60,000 bases of DNA from the NCBI GenBank assembly GCA_905221605.1, contig CAJNDS010002511.1, forward strand, positions 148,501 to 208,500, in the 5' to 3' direction. This DNA comes from Symbiodinium natans (taxonomy: Eukaryota; Sar; Dinophyceae; Suessiales; Symbiodiniaceae). Position numbers and translations under genes: made by a program. The notes under the pieces were generated by a model. It was not told where the DNA came from. It saw only the letters and a list, made by a program, of their open reading frames with translations, and did not search any database. The first letter of the stretch is position 1. Every line of letters starts with the position of its first letter. Of this stretch, positions 1 through 11,201 are shown in pieces.

Positions 1-3000
1 GGGGGGCGCAACTTCGGGCGTCAGGGCTTGCAATGGGTGCTTTCATTCAATAGGATTTTGGGCATGTTCATGTTCATGTTGCCAACATACGTCCTTGAAG
101 GCATGATGCTAGATGCAGTAAGAAGCAGCTCACACTTAGACAGTTATGTTAGCAAACCGGTCCAGGCATCCAAAACTGTGACACTCGCATCCCTCGCACG
201 AAACGTGCCAGCAGCACTGACGTGCTGGCGGGCTGGTCGCCGTACAGCGCCGGGGGCGAATTCATGGCCTAGTAGATCTGTTCCGATCAAAAAGAGAGAC
301 TGTGCATAAACATACAGATGTGGAAATTAGGTGTATATATCCACATGTATGTATACGCATGACGTGTATCAAGTGGTTAGCATGTTGACAAGGTTGCAAG
401 GTAGTGAGGCGGGGCTTGGAGGAGCCAGGCCTGCCTTCGTTGGGGCCCACACACGTTCCTGCTCCCCAAATTATGCCACTTCGCACCATCCTGAAGCCCA
501 CAAATAAGCAAGTCTGTGCACCCAAACCATCGACAAGATTATGTCTTCCCTAAATCCTAACCCCTATAAACGTTCACGAGCTGTTTTCGCTTTTCTCCAC
601 GCCATCTGCTCCGCCGGCTTCGGAGGCGATCGGCCCAAGCTGGGAGAGCACCACCTGCATTTTACAATCTCAGGTTTAGGCGCGTAGGGTTTAGGATAGG
701 GGTTCTTTGTGGGATGTAGGGTGCAATTGAGCAAGTAGGGGTTGTAGGTTTCATTTGTTTCTAGCACCCTCTTCCACACCTAAACATAAACCTTGCCATC
801 GCCGAACCAACTGCACTAGAGGCCGTGCGCACTCCGAGGTGTTTCACTCTACAGTCTGTAACCTCTTAATGCGCACTTCTGCCAGGAGAATGTTCGCGCA
901 AAGCACCTTCAAAGCCGGCCTTACTGGTCCTAGCAATTCAAGAGTGGCCCTGTAACCCGAAGCCACAAAACCTAGACCCACAAGCCGTTGGCACTATAGG
1001 GCATGAGCCGTAAAGAGACTTGTGTACTGCTGTACCTCCCTGGAACCATCGGCTCGCGCTGAGCAGGCCCTATTCCATCCTCAGGTAGAAGCCTCTAATA
1101 AGCACATAAGTTCAGGACCTATGTGTACCATAAAACTGAAACCCTGCGCCATCTCATCCTTCGAGCGGGCCCGGCTTCCCCTAACCTTGTTCCCGATTCC
1201 TGCTTTGCTTATTTTTGTTGTTGCCCACCACAAACCCTATGAACATCTATGAACCCAAAGCTTGTCTCTGGCCACGCGCACGTACCTCAAGCTCTTCCGG
1301 GAGTGGTGCAGAGGCGATGAACTGATGACCTCGGACGAGGTTTGCGCTCAGGGTGTACTGCCTGCAGCATGTCATCAGATGCTTCCAACAAAAATGGCCA
1401 CCCGCCTGGCACTGCCAAGCGGGGAATACATTTAGAGGTTCGGGGCTTAGGGTTCAGGCTGCACTGCCTGCATACACAGCATGGATTTTCAGCTGCAGGG
1501 GTCCAGGATATCGAGGGCATTTATTTCGCTGTGGCTGGGACTTTCCGGGGTTCAGTTATCACTCACGTGGGCATTCTTCTGCAGAAGTCAGGCTTTCAAA
1601 GCTGGCTTTCTGGAACTTGACTGGAAGGACCCCTCCAAGGGTTTAAAGGCTTAGGAACTTCGAGTAAGCCACCGCTTGGTGGGTTTTGTCCCATACCATG
1701 GTGAAGAACAAGCTTGCCTTACACGGTACAGTACCCAGCCCTTCAACTAGGGAATAGGAAGGTCCCTGTTTAAGAGAGCCAGAAGAGGGTTAAGAAGGGT
1801 TCCCTTTTAAGGGTCCCCCTTATCCTGCCTGGGATCAACTTAAGTTTAGTGTTTACCCTGGACACCACATCTTGCCTCCAGTCCCGGGTCCCAAACAGTT
1901 CCCAATCCCTCACGTGCCCTGGAATTGGAGCAGAGAAGCCTTGTAGATCTCGCAGTTCGATTCTCTCGCAGTGCAGCCAGAGCCGCGGGCAGTATGGAAG
2001 ACACCTGGGCTCCCCCCTAAAAACGGATGACTCAAATCCTTCTTGTTGAATCAAATGGAAGGGGCTGATGAGATTTTGCAGGTCGGTCTGCTACACCCCC
2101 TCGAGCCCTCACACTCGTGCGCGGACGGTTATGTGAAGGCTTCGGGTGGGGTAGGGGGTAGGGAATCATCTCCGGGACCTTTCCTGAATTTCTCCAAGGC
2201 GCGACTGCCATCGCCGTCCGTAAGTCAGATCTCCGACCACGTGTCGGCCGATCTCAGCTGGGAGTTCGGAACCCGGGGCTTGGAGATTCCGGCGCTGGCT
2301 TCAGGGATACAAGAACGGGCGGTCCCTGAGCCAAGAAGATTTTTAAGCACTCTAGACCCTCAGCCTCAGGCAGCTTTCTCTCTATGATTTGCTTGAAGCT
2401 TGATTGCATATCTAGCAAACAAAAAACAAAGATAAACATGATGTTCTGGCCACGAATGAAATCAACCACTGCTCACAGCCGAAAGCACGGCGGCAAAGTG
2501 CACGCGGATCTGGTGCCTCCGCCCTGTGAGCAGGCGCACACGGAGGAGCCTGACTTCCCAGGGTGAGGGTTTCTGCAATGGTCCGGGCATGCCAGGCGAC
2601 TGAGGGCTGAGGCCTAGACGGCTGAGGGCTTTGAGAAGTTTGTTTAGAGTTGACCTGCGTTGTTCAGCTGGTCAACAGAACGTTTTGCAGAGGCTGCCCT
2701 GCTTGAACGCACCTTTTGCAAGGACGGCTACAGTCACAAGCCATGTCGCCGCAGGCTAAGGACAAGAAGTCCGACACAACTGACGGGACCGCTGTCATGC
2801 ATCCTGCGGCCGTTGTCCGGAGGTTTTGTGTTCCGAAAACAATGCAGAGGCCTACAACACCGAACTCTACGCCAAGCCCGTGATGAAACAACCACAATAA
2901 TCCCAGAAGCCCGGTCTGCATACCCAAAAACCGAGCAAATATCCGGTACACCGCCAGAATGAAAAGTCCGAGATGTTGAGCCCAGTAGCATCAGCTCGTC

Positions 3001-3160
3001 ACCTGAGGTCGGGCATCAAGGGGCTAACTAGCTTCCACCCTTTACGGACCTCTGAACTCATCTTAAACCTTCTAGCGTGGGCCTTTCTAAGGGTTCACTT
3101 TCCTGCCTGGCAGCAGGGTGAAAAACAAAGACATGTCCGCTATATACCAAAATGCATGTG

Positions 3161-3173
3161 CATATATATATAT

Positions 3174-3236
<63 letters not shown>
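3161..3236. repeat. (TA)n microsatellite
   Basis: An almost pure TA dinucleotide run with one CAAA interruption near its left end. The IYIYIY peptides read from it are artefacts of the repeat. Confidence 0.97.
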
Positions 3237-3240
<4 letters not shown>

Positions 3241-3412
3241 TGATGTTTCTCTTGGAATAGTCTCGTACGCACGAAGCACGACTCGGCATGGCATTGAAGC
3301 ACGCTGATGCTTCTGCGATTCTAGATAAGCAGGAGCCCCTTTCACAAAGCCAACAGACCTTCCCCATAAATCCTTCCTCCGATGCTGAGACTTTAGACCC
3401 TCCAAACCACAA

Positions 3413-3430
3413 CCCCCCCCCCCCCCCCCC
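3413..3430. repeat. Poly-C run
   Basis: Eighteen consecutive C residues. Length may be unreliable because homopolymers are often mis-sequenced. Confidence 0.95.
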
Positions 3431-6400
3431 GACCCCAAGCCTCCAAAAAAAATGACGCGCCTTGGCCCTGGAGGCCGGCGAAGCGCTCGAGGACCCGGAA
3501 CTCGGTTCGCGCGGGGCGGCCGTGGGCGACGACCTCGAGGCTTAGGGGCTTCGGTAAGGCTTCCAAGGTTTGGCTGCTTTTCTTCATCCCCTATATTGGC
3601 TTTGTGAGGGCTTCGTGACGTCTAAGCCCCGGACCAGCCCAAACCCCTTAAATGGTGAAGCAGCAACTCCGGCACCCGGGCCTCGCTCCGCCCCATTGAA
3701 CCCGCGACGTCCCGGAGCCTTGGCCACAGCCCCTAGAGGATCCCGGAAAGCACAAGTCACAGGGGGTTCCCCGAAGCCCAAGCCGTTGGCGACAACGAAG
3801 TGAGGCGCAACCCCAAGCTTGAAATCGGAAAAAAGGGGCCTGCGGGGTGGTCTTTGAAGCTCCTTGTAGTCGTCGGTCTGACACGGGGTCAGTTGCCAAG
3901 ACGATCCCGAAAGCACCGACATCCTGCCAGCCCTATCTGTCCCAACCGTACAAGCCCGATAAACCCTGACTTCTGAAATACCCTAAGAGCCACGCACAGC
4001 CACGCGCCCTAAGCCCTTTCCTCCAATGCCAGCAAGCTGCGGCAACTCAATGCATCCCTCGGCACCCACCGGCCCCAAAGCCGGACCTCGTGATGCACGC
4101 GAGGGATGTGCTGGGAGCCTTTTCATAACCTGACACCCCGAAAGGGTCCCACTAACGAGTCCCCTTTTTGGGTGTTGCTTGGGGTTTTTGGGAGGCTTCT
4201 GCAAAAACTGATCGCGTACTTGGGAGGTCTGTTCAACAAAGGTTTCATCTTGGCCACAGATCCATCGACGCCCCAAGCCTCAACCCCACTCCTATGCCAC
4301 CTATGTCTTCCCAAGTGCTGTGGGGGTTACTACAGTCATCCCTTCCCCCTGAAAACAACCCCCCCCCCCCTGCCAAGGCTTTCATATTAGGGAGGGATCA
4401 CCCCAAACACGAAGGGTCAGGGTCTCGGGACAAAGAGCTCCATCAGAGCGCCTTCGACCAGGCAGAGATAGTCTTTCTCCACCAGGCGGGCCGCAAACTG
4501 TGCCTGGATCCACCTGCACACAGCTAAAAAGAGGTTGCCGCTGGAGATTTCAGAGTGCTGGGGTCGACAACTCTGTCTCCGTACGGTAATTAGCCTGTCA
4601 TGCCTTATAAGGTCCTTTTGGTGCAGACGACTGAACCTTTTTGCAACCAGGCCTCGGTAGATCGCTGGGCACTTGCAAAGCCCTTTCTTGTAACCACCCT
4701 AAACCCTCTGTCCCAAACCCAAATCTCTTAAGGCCCGTCAACCAAACTGCTGAAGCGCCACTTGAACGCGACGGAGGCCATGTCGCCCAAAGCCACGGGA
4801 AGTACTCCCGACGTGGGAAAATCAAGCCGCGATACCTCGGAATCTTCTGGATCGTGCTTGCTGGATGCTGAGTGCTGGCGGCGTAGGCATATTACCCAGT
4901 AATCTCGTACGACCCTCTGTAGGGGGGTCAAGCATGAATTTAGACTCTGATTTCGAGCAGGTTGGCTGAGTAAAAGGTCCCAGCCACGCTCTCCAACCTC
5001 ACGCCCAGCCGACCAGAAAGCTCGTCAAGGATAGCCTGCGCTCGGCTGGTTCTGGGGGCGTAGAAGCACTCACGTCCACAGGCTCTTGCCAATACAGAGG
5101 CTTACAGGAGACCAAAGGTCTGGTTTTTGTCCGGCTTGCCGTGCGGCGGAGCGATGCAGGGCTCAGACAAGCTACCAGAGGAGCGCGACCAGGTCCCTTG
5201 AACATATTGCAGCCAAGAGGGTTGAAGCCATTGAGCCTGAAACCGGCTCTTTAACCCCTGACCCCCAGACCCTCTCCCAAAAACACCAACCCAGCAGACC
5301 CTCAAAGTCGAAGGCCACCCCGGGAGATCTCAGGAAGCGCCTCGCTGCTCCGGCCTGATGGCTTGGACAGGGCCGCCACCCCAGCGCCCCGAGCTAGGAC
5401 CTCTGCTAGGCAGTCGAGTTGCCGAGGATCTCTCTTGCCATCCACATAGCTGGACATGTAGCGATTCTAAGGTCTATAGGCTATAGGCTATAGGTCTTAA
5501 GGCGCTTCGGATTCAAGCATTCAAGCGACAGAACACGAGGGAAAGTTCTGCCATGGCCAGCTGGGCGGCACCCGGAGAAGACCAGCCGGCACCTTTCCAA
5601 AAAAGACCCCAAAAGCCCAAACCCGGCCCCCAAGCCACAAACTGTCCCCGCTCCAGGCAAGCTCGAGCCATCCCTGGAGTTCTGAAGAGATTGCCGCGGA
5701 CGCGGCCTTCCAGCTCATCTGACACTGAGGGATCCGCCCCAGCTTCACGCCGCCACTTGTCCCTTGGAGCTTTAGGGACCGCAGGGCCGGATGAGTCGCA
5801 AGTCTCGGCTTTTGTTGCTGGGACATCTCAAGGGGGCGAATGTGCCAACAGAACTTCCAGGTCCAGGAATAAGCTAAGGGTTCAGCCACTCCAAACACCC
5901 CCAAACAGCTGGGGGAGTCTTGAAGGCGGGGGGGATGTTTTGGGCTTCTACGTCTTGGACTGCACCGGCCAGGCTGCTCAGGTTGAGATACCCACCCTCG
6001 TTGCCAAAATCCATCATTGCAGTTGAGGCACCGCACGGCCTCCAGCAGATGCCAGGCCGCCTCCTGGCCCTTCACCCGGCGCAGGGCCTGGGTCTTGAGG
6101 CCCTGGGGAGGGATGGTGGGCTTTGGGCGTGTGTTTATGAAGCTGGGCGCTGAAAACATTGTGGCTGGAGGGTTGGCTCAGGGTTCAGGATTCGAGTGGG
6201 ATCAATATTGCTTGCGTCCCAACCTCATCGATCAAGCATTGCGGAACCGCATCTCCGAACTCCAAAGCTTCATCACACTCTGGCCTCTCGGCCGAGCCCT
6301 GATTTACGGCATCCTCTCTGAGACCTGAAAGTTGGCCCTGGATCGCTCGGTAAAGCACCACAAAGCCAAGGATCGTTGGCCGCGGACGCTGCCTGCAAGG

Positions 6401-6537
6401 CCGTCGCCGGCAGACGCCACTGCTGCAAGCTGCACATCAAGGCCAAGCAAACCTGCAAAAGCAGCTCCGAGTTCCAGGCAGCGTTTTGACTCCTATCTTG
6501 CTTCTTCTTGGCAAGAAATGAAACAACGACCCCCCCC

Positions 6538-7013
6538 TCCAACACAACACAACGCAACACAACGCAACGTTGTGCACAACGCAACGTTGTGCACAACGCA
6601 CAACACACAACGCACAACGCGCAACGCACAGCCCAGCACCCAATACCCAACACAACACGCAACTCACACACACGCACAGCCGACACACAACCGACTCACA
6701 ACCACACACTACCAACTGACAACACACAACACACCGCACACAACGCACAACAGACAAGACACAGGACTCAAGACACCAGACACAAGACAGCACAACACAA
6801 CGCAACCGAACGCACAGAACGGCACGGCACAGCACGGCACGGCACGGCACAGCACGGCACAGCACGGCACAGCACAGCGCAGCAACGCACCACAGCACAG
6901 CAAAGCACCACGTGCAACACGCCACAAATCATCCACGCAATCACAAACAGACAATCACACAAAACAGACAGGCAAGCAGGCAAGCAGGCAGGCAGGCAGG
7001 CAAACAAGCGCAG
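6538..7013. repeat. Imperfect CA/CAACG/GCACG simple-sequence block
   Basis: The block changes unit along its length. It starts as ACAAC/CGCAAC words and contains a duplicated 17-bp unit at 6561-6600 built on the palindrome GTTGTGCACAAC. It becomes GGCACGGCACAGCAC repeats at about 6820-6890 and ends in GCAGGCAAGCAGG repeats at about 6970-7006. Long ORFs on both strands here are translated repeat, not genes. Confidence 0.9.
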
Positions 7014-7149
7014 CTAAATCGGAGGGAGCATCGGGCCCAAACACTGTTTATCTAGGATCAGTCCGATACATGGGACCACTAGAAGCCCCACGTCACCTTG
7101 TCCGGTCAAACCGCCCTGAAAGACTCAAACCGCACAGCATCTGTATTGC

Positions 7150-7318
7150 TGGTAGCAATTCACAAAGCATCGAAAACGGAACGAGTTGAAGCTGTCACCA
7201 GCCCGCACAGACTCAGCTGGCCTGCCATGCACCGGACGTTTCCGCCGCGCTTAGCGCGGCGCTGGCAGCGACGGCGTTGGGCACAACTGCTGCCTCCTGG
7301 ATTGACCCCAAAACCACA
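7150..7318 (+). repeat. Dispersed repeat A, copy 1
   Basis: Shares an extended, gapped similarity with 20871-21055. Common landmarks are TGGTAGC followed by CACAAAGC, GGCCTGCCATGCAC, a GC-rich inverted half (CGCCGC...GCGGCG), GCAGCGACGGCG and TGGGCACA. The coding-like similarity of the two (QRRRWAQL in one frame) is shared too, but neither copy has a recognisable protein. Probably a short degraded transposable element. Confidence 0.75.
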
Positions 7319-7534
7319 ACTCTTCCAAAACCAAACGCTGCAAAGCCTTACAAAGGCTTTCAGGAGGCCTGTCTCGGTATCGGGGTTGGTTCAGACTTGA
7401 TCGCACGTGTGCCTCAACACCGGAGCCACCTGACCTTCACACGCGCGTGGCATGAACCTCATGCCTTGAAAATGAAAACCCCCCAACCCCAGATCCCGGC
7501 CACTTTCTTTCCTCCCCGCCGTGTCCCTCCTGCT

Positions 7535-7666
7535 CAGTGCTCGATCTTGAGCCTTGTAGGCCATGAGCAACAAAACCGAGCCCCCCTGAAGCCGTCCTCC
7601 ATCTCAGCGAGGAGGCCCACGGCCGACCTTCAGCGTGTCAACACTGATGGGGATTAAGGCCCCACC
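7535..7666 (+). repeat. Dispersed repeat B, copy 1
   Basis: Aligns over roughly 120 bp with 24053-24172. Shared words include GTCCTCCATCTCA, CGAG followed by GCCCACGG/GCCACGGA, ACCTTCA and CTGATGGGG. The match is colinear with small indels, so it is a diverged repeat rather than chance. Confidence 0.75.
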
Positions 7667-7803
7667 TGCCTTCAGCCTTCCCACCAAACACCCAAAGCTG
7701 ATAGGGGCGTCAAGGTTGGTGGGGTTGGTAGGAGAGTCACAAACCACTTCATTACCCTCAACCCCCCCATCCACACAGCTCCCCTTCTCTCGCTCCTGAC
7801 AGG

Positions 7804-7859
7804 TGGCTCCCAGGCAGCGCCGGTGTCGCAAGCGCTGATGGCACTTCCGTAGCCTCGGG
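7804..7859 (-). pseudogene. PPR-repeat fragment (exon or relic)
   Basis: The minus strand reads YGSAISACDTGAAWE, a good match to the first helix and turn of a dinoflagellate-type pentatricopeptide repeat (the SAISACEKGAxW pattern). PPR proteins bind organelle RNA and act in its editing, processing or translation. Directly upstream, at about 7860-7880 on the minus strand, is a strong 3' splice-site-like tract, CCCCCTTCTTTTCTTTCAG, ending at the codon before the motif. This favours an exon of an intron-containing gene. After the Trp the reading frame no longer looks like PPR, so the exon is truncated, spliced again or decayed. Confidence 0.5.
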
Positions 7860-8600
7860 CTGAAAGAAAAGAAGGGGGCCTCGTGCTCTGTGAACCTCTG
7901 CAAGAAAGCCCATCAGCATTTTCTAGCGATTCCCATACACCAAACATCCAGATGCCGAGGCTCTTTGGACATCTGGCATCAAACTGTCCTCCTGGAGAAG
8001 GACTTTACGGGCCCCAGCATCCTAAACCCTCAAGGCTTAAGCCGACATTCTGGCGGAGGCCTTCTCCCCACAGTGTATTGACCCAAAACCTGCCATGACG
8101 AAGTTCTTGGGGCAATGTTGGGGTTTGTTTTACGGTACCCAAACGGGCAAAACGGGAAGAGATAGAAACTATGATGTAGATTAGAATGAGTTCGCAAGCT
8201 GTGTGTGTTTATGATACACCTTAATGACTATGTGGGTGCTCCATGATAAGAGTTCATAAAGTGAGACATCCAGAAGATTCAGGGTTTTAGGTAGTTTTTT
8301 CTTTTGATTCTCTATCGGCGGTCAACATCGTAGTGGCACTAAATCAAAGGTCTTTGCCTACAGAAACCAGTTGTTGGGCTCATGAATCCAGATTCTGGAT
8401 TCTTGGCTGGTTCCCCTCTCTTGTGCAGACGGGCTGTGCGGCTGTTCATTCAAAACCCTGGAATGCTGTCAATGAAGGAGCCACTCTGTGGGTGTTTTTT
8501 GCCAGTTCTCGTAGGGTTTAGGGTTTCTTTCCACAGCAGCCCTTGCGTGAGATCAAATAGAGAAAAGGTACACCTGCTTGCGTTTTTTTTTGGGGGTTGC

Positions 8601-8618
8601 GGGGGGGGGGGGGGGGGG
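8601..8618. repeat. Poly-G run
   Basis: Uninterrupted G run of 18 preceded by a T run and GGGGGTTGC. Confidence 0.95.
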
Positions 8619-8707
8619 ATGATAAGCCGTGCATCTCCCCATGTGGGATTTCCATCGCTAGGTCAGACACCCTTTGCGCCGATTTGCCATTCTGATCGGG
8701 CAGCCGA

Positions 8708-8791
8708 CTGACAGTCCTTGAGAGTCTGCAGCAGCTGCAGCGAGCATTCCCAGTGGCCGGACTTCTCACACACGTCCATGGTGCAGCAGTA
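8708..8791 (-). pseudogene. PPR-repeat fragment (exon or relic)
   Basis: The minus strand encodes CTMDVCEKSGHWECSLQLLQ followed by TLKDCQ. This matches the central part of a PPR unit: the CEKSGHW turn and the second helix xxLQLLQ. A CCCCAG acceptor-like sequence precedes the segment, so it may be an exon. It lies between two other PPR-like pieces on the same strand (7804-7859 and 8986-9066), which suggests one split gene or one decayed gene downstream of UGPase. No initiating Met or complete 35-residue array can be assembled by eye. Confidence 0.5.
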
Positions 8792-8985
8792 CCTGGGGTA
8801 GCATGGTCTTCGCCCTACTCCCATCCCATGACGCATGGCCCCGCTTCTAGGGGATTGAATGTGCTTTGACCACTGTGTCTTCCCACTGGGATGATTCTGC
8901 GTGCCGGTCAACAGTCGGACCCTGGACGGGGTCCAGGAGTCCAGCATGGTCGCCCCTATCAGTTGGTAGATTATACTTCTACTCG

Positions 8986-9066
8986 AGCGACATAAGCCTC
9001 CACAGCCCGCCACGCTGCACTGTTTTCAAGCTTCCTCAGCATGCAGTGTGACGTGAACGTGTCACT
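8986..9066 (-). pseudogene. Possible PPR-repeat fragment
   Basis: The minus-strand peptide DTFTSHCMLRKLENSAAW, continued by RAVEAYVA, has PPR-like spacing: a first helix with hydrophobic periodicity, an AAW turn and a second helix AVEAYVA. It is weaker than the two downstream pieces. Its position and orientation fit the same split or decayed gene. Confidence 0.35.
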
Positions 9067-9189
9067 CTCTTGCATCAAAAGGCCTGACGCAGTTGCTATA
9101 CTCCAGCAATGTTCCACTCCGACAGATGTTGATGTCAACATCGGCCATAGCTCGCACAGTCGTGAAACTTGCCCGAAGGCACCCACCAT

Positions 9190-9615
9190 CTGCCGTCACT
9201 GCAGAGTTTACTCTGTGGAACTCTTGAAAGACTTCAGGCTTTAAGGGCTTACTCGGACGGGTATAGACTGGTCAGGGTTCACGATTTGGTACAGAGAAAC
9301 TCGATGGTGGGAAAGGGGGGGGAAGTTGCCCCGCCCCAAAGCGATCACAAGCCACGTTCCCAGCCCACATTTTTGAACCCCTCATGGCGTCCCTAATAAG
9401 AACCAGGAATCTCAGGGTTTTTGCACCACCTTCCTAGCTGGCCTAGCTGACCTGGGCCACTGGGGACGCACTGCAGAGCAACCCCACTTGCGAAGGCGTA
9501 AGTCCACGTGCCTTTAAAGCCGTAGAGCAAGCTCAGCTTGTCAAAAGACGAGTCGCATGTGCAGGGCTGCAATCTACGGAAAGAGATTGTGCAACGCTTA
9601 GAAACGAAGCCCTGC
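9190..9615. other. 3' flank of the UGPase gene
   Basis: No gene recognised. Contains a short G run near 9316 and no AATAAA; canonical polyadenylation signals are generally absent in dinoflagellates. Confidence 0.5.
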
Positions 9616-11160
9616 TCAGAGCTCGACAGTCTCATCCTGGTACTCCTTTGCAGGCACGATCTTCTTCTCGTCGCTTGTGTTCTTGATGGTAACCTTGCCC
9701 CTCACTACAACGCCGCTTGCGAACTCCATCTTCCCCTCGACTTTGAGAGATACACATTCCTTCAGAGATGGTACTCCATTGGGAATTAGAGTTTCGAGCG
9801 CATCCACGAACTTGTAGGCATCATCCAGCTTGATCACTGGCGGAACTCCCTTGCGTTCGGGCACAAGCTCAATGCGGAAGTCCTCCGTGAGGGTGTACGC
9901 GTCAGAGCGAAGCGCGAAGAGGTCGTCGCACTTCTTCACGGGCGCAAACCGAGATCTAGGGATCTTAATGGCCTGCGCTCCATCAAAGCAGGAGATGGCA
10001 GCACCCATAGCCGTTTCCAGCTGAATTACCTTCGTGGACTTCTTATCCCTGGGGTCCACCGTCTTGTCGTTCTTCATGACCGGAAGGGGTATGAAGCCAC
10101 CATGCTTCTCAAACAGCTCCTTGAGCTTGCCTAGATGAACCCAGAGGTTGTTGGTGTTGAAGTAGGTGTACTTGGTGACATCCTGGAAAGCCGCCTCGTC
10201 TTCCTTCGGGCACTGCGCGGACTCACGCAGGGTGAGGCCACCCTTCTCCTTCATGGCGGCCAGGTGCCCACCTTTCTTATCCGCGTCGGTTCGGGCCGCC
10301 ACTTCCATCAAGAAAGGCGCCCCAGAGTCTGCGAAGTACGTCAGGAGGCGCAGGTCGAGGGTAGCACCCAAATTGTCGGAGTTCGACACGAACATGTACT
10401 TGATCCCCTTGGCCAAGAGCTTCTCCAAGGTTCCCGACCCAAGCATGGCCGGATAGAGGTCCCCATGCCCGGGTGGACACCACTCGTGGCTCGGCTCAGC
10501 AGGCCACTCTGCTGGTGCCAAGCCCTCGGCCGCGACCTTGGGCGCCTTGTTCTGCACGAACTGCAAGTCGTCTCCAGTGCCCAAATCTGGGTACTTGGAC
10601 AGCGCCGCCATGGTGTCCGTCGAGGTGGAGAAGGAGTTCATGAGCATGAACTTGAGATCCGGCATGCTATAGGTTCCCTTCATCCACGCCACCTGCTTGG
10701 CAATGAGATCCAGAAAGGTGTTGCCGCTGGTGACCTCAAGGAGCGATTTCGCCTTGTCGAGGCCCATGCCGGTTCCCAAGCCGCCATTCAGCTTCAACAC
10801 GACGGTCTCTTTCAGCAGCTCGGGTTTTGGCGTGATGTCTAGGCTGTCAAGGTCTGGGAGCGTGGGAACAGGGTCCAATGTGGCCTCAGGGATCATGGTG
10901 TCTGCACCAGAGGTGAGGACTTTGAAGTTGTACTTGAAGGCGTTGATGGCGGCATCGCTCTCGCTCTCCTTGCCGCCAGCCTTCATCTTGGCTTCATACA
11001 GTGGCCACAATGCATCGAAGCCTGTCGCCGTCGGTGCGGCTAAAGCCCCCTTCACCTTCGCAAGCTGATCTGCGGGCAACTCCTTCAATGCCGCAGCAAT
11101 CTCATCAACGCTCTTTGATTCGATCTCGTTCTTCACATCGGCGGACGCTGCGGACCCCAT
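9616..11160 (-). CDS. UGP: UTP-glucose-1-phosphate uridylyltransferase (UGPase), complete, intronless
   Basis: Makes UDP-glucose and pyrophosphate from UTP and glucose-1-phosphate, the precursor of storage glucans, cell-wall polysaccharides and glycoconjugates. The 514-residue product has the eukaryotic UGPase layout. An N-terminal helical extension (1-110) precedes the nucleotide-binding loop LKLNGGLGTGMG (122-133). Then come CPPGHGDLYP (228-237), SNSDNLGATLD (259-269), NTNNLW (335-340), QLETAMGAAI (380-389) and KIPRSRFAPVKKCDDL (399-414), which carries the uridine/sugar-phosphate lysines. A C-terminal beta-helix region with the alternating hydrophobic pattern VVVRGKVTIKN follows. The frame stays open upstream to 11220, but the codon there is TTG; the first ATG is at 11160 in a good context (caccATGG). 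Length is normal for the family and there is no intron. Residues 2-6 (GSAAS) fit an N-myristoylation site. Likely cytosolic or membrane-associated. The family call is secure. Confidence 0.97.
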   Translation of the reverse strand: MGSAASADVKNEIESKSVDEIAAALKELPADQLAKVKGALAAPTATGFDALWPLYEAKMKAGGKESESDAAINAFKYNFKVLTSGADTMIPEATLDPVPTLPDLDSLDITPKPELLKETVVLKLNGGLGTGMGLDKAKSLLEVTSGNTFLDLIAKQVAWMKGTYSMPDLKFMLMNSFSTSTDTMAALSKYPDLGTGDDLQFVQNKAPKVAAEGLAPAEWPAEPSHEWCPPGHGDLYPAMLGSGTLEKLLAKGIKYMFVSNSDNLGATLDLRLLTYFADSGAPFLMEVAARTDADKKGGHLAAMKEKGGLTLRESAQCPKEDEAAFQDVTKYTYFNTNNLWVHLGKLKELFEKHGGFIPLPVMKNDKTVDPRDKKSTKVIQLETAMGAAISCFDGAQAIKIPRSRFAPVKKCDDLFALRSDAYTLTEDFRIELVPERKGVPPVIKLDDAYKFVDALETLIPNGVPSLKECVSLKVEGKMEFASGVVVRGKVTIKNTSDEKKIVPAKEYQDETVEL

Positions 11161-11201
11161 GGTGCCCCGCAGAGAAGCAAAGTCTCGCGTGTGCCGAACA
11201 G

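Larger units (their letters stand above)
1..7100. other. Gene-poor region, no gene recognised
   Basis: I see no ORF here with a recognisable domain. The stretch holds scattered telomere-like words (for example around 1440-1460), an AT microsatellite, a C run near 3413-3430, a short CTATAGG triplication near 5472-5495 and the CA-rich block at 6538-7013. Open frames on both strands at 5521-6159 are discussed among the rejected items. Confidence 0.6.

Noticed and set aside
1950-1975. tRNA B-box-like GTTCGATTC
   Set aside because: No A box, anticodon stem or acceptor stem could be paired around it. Similar words near 34920 and 53228 failed the same test.
5521-6159. Overlapping long ORFs, minus 212 and plus 157 codons
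   Set aside because: The minus peptide has a faint PPR-like string (EAAWHLLEAVR) and SAAISSELQGWLELAW, but the rest does not fit and both strands are equally open, as expected by chance in GC-rich DNA.
9325-9380. Similarity to 28590-28645 (CCCCAAAGCGA followed by CAAGCC/CCAGCC)
   Set aside because: Only a short block matches; not enough to call a repeat family.
10135-10842. 235-codon plus-strand ORF
   Set aside because: Antisense shadow of UGPase, for the same reason.
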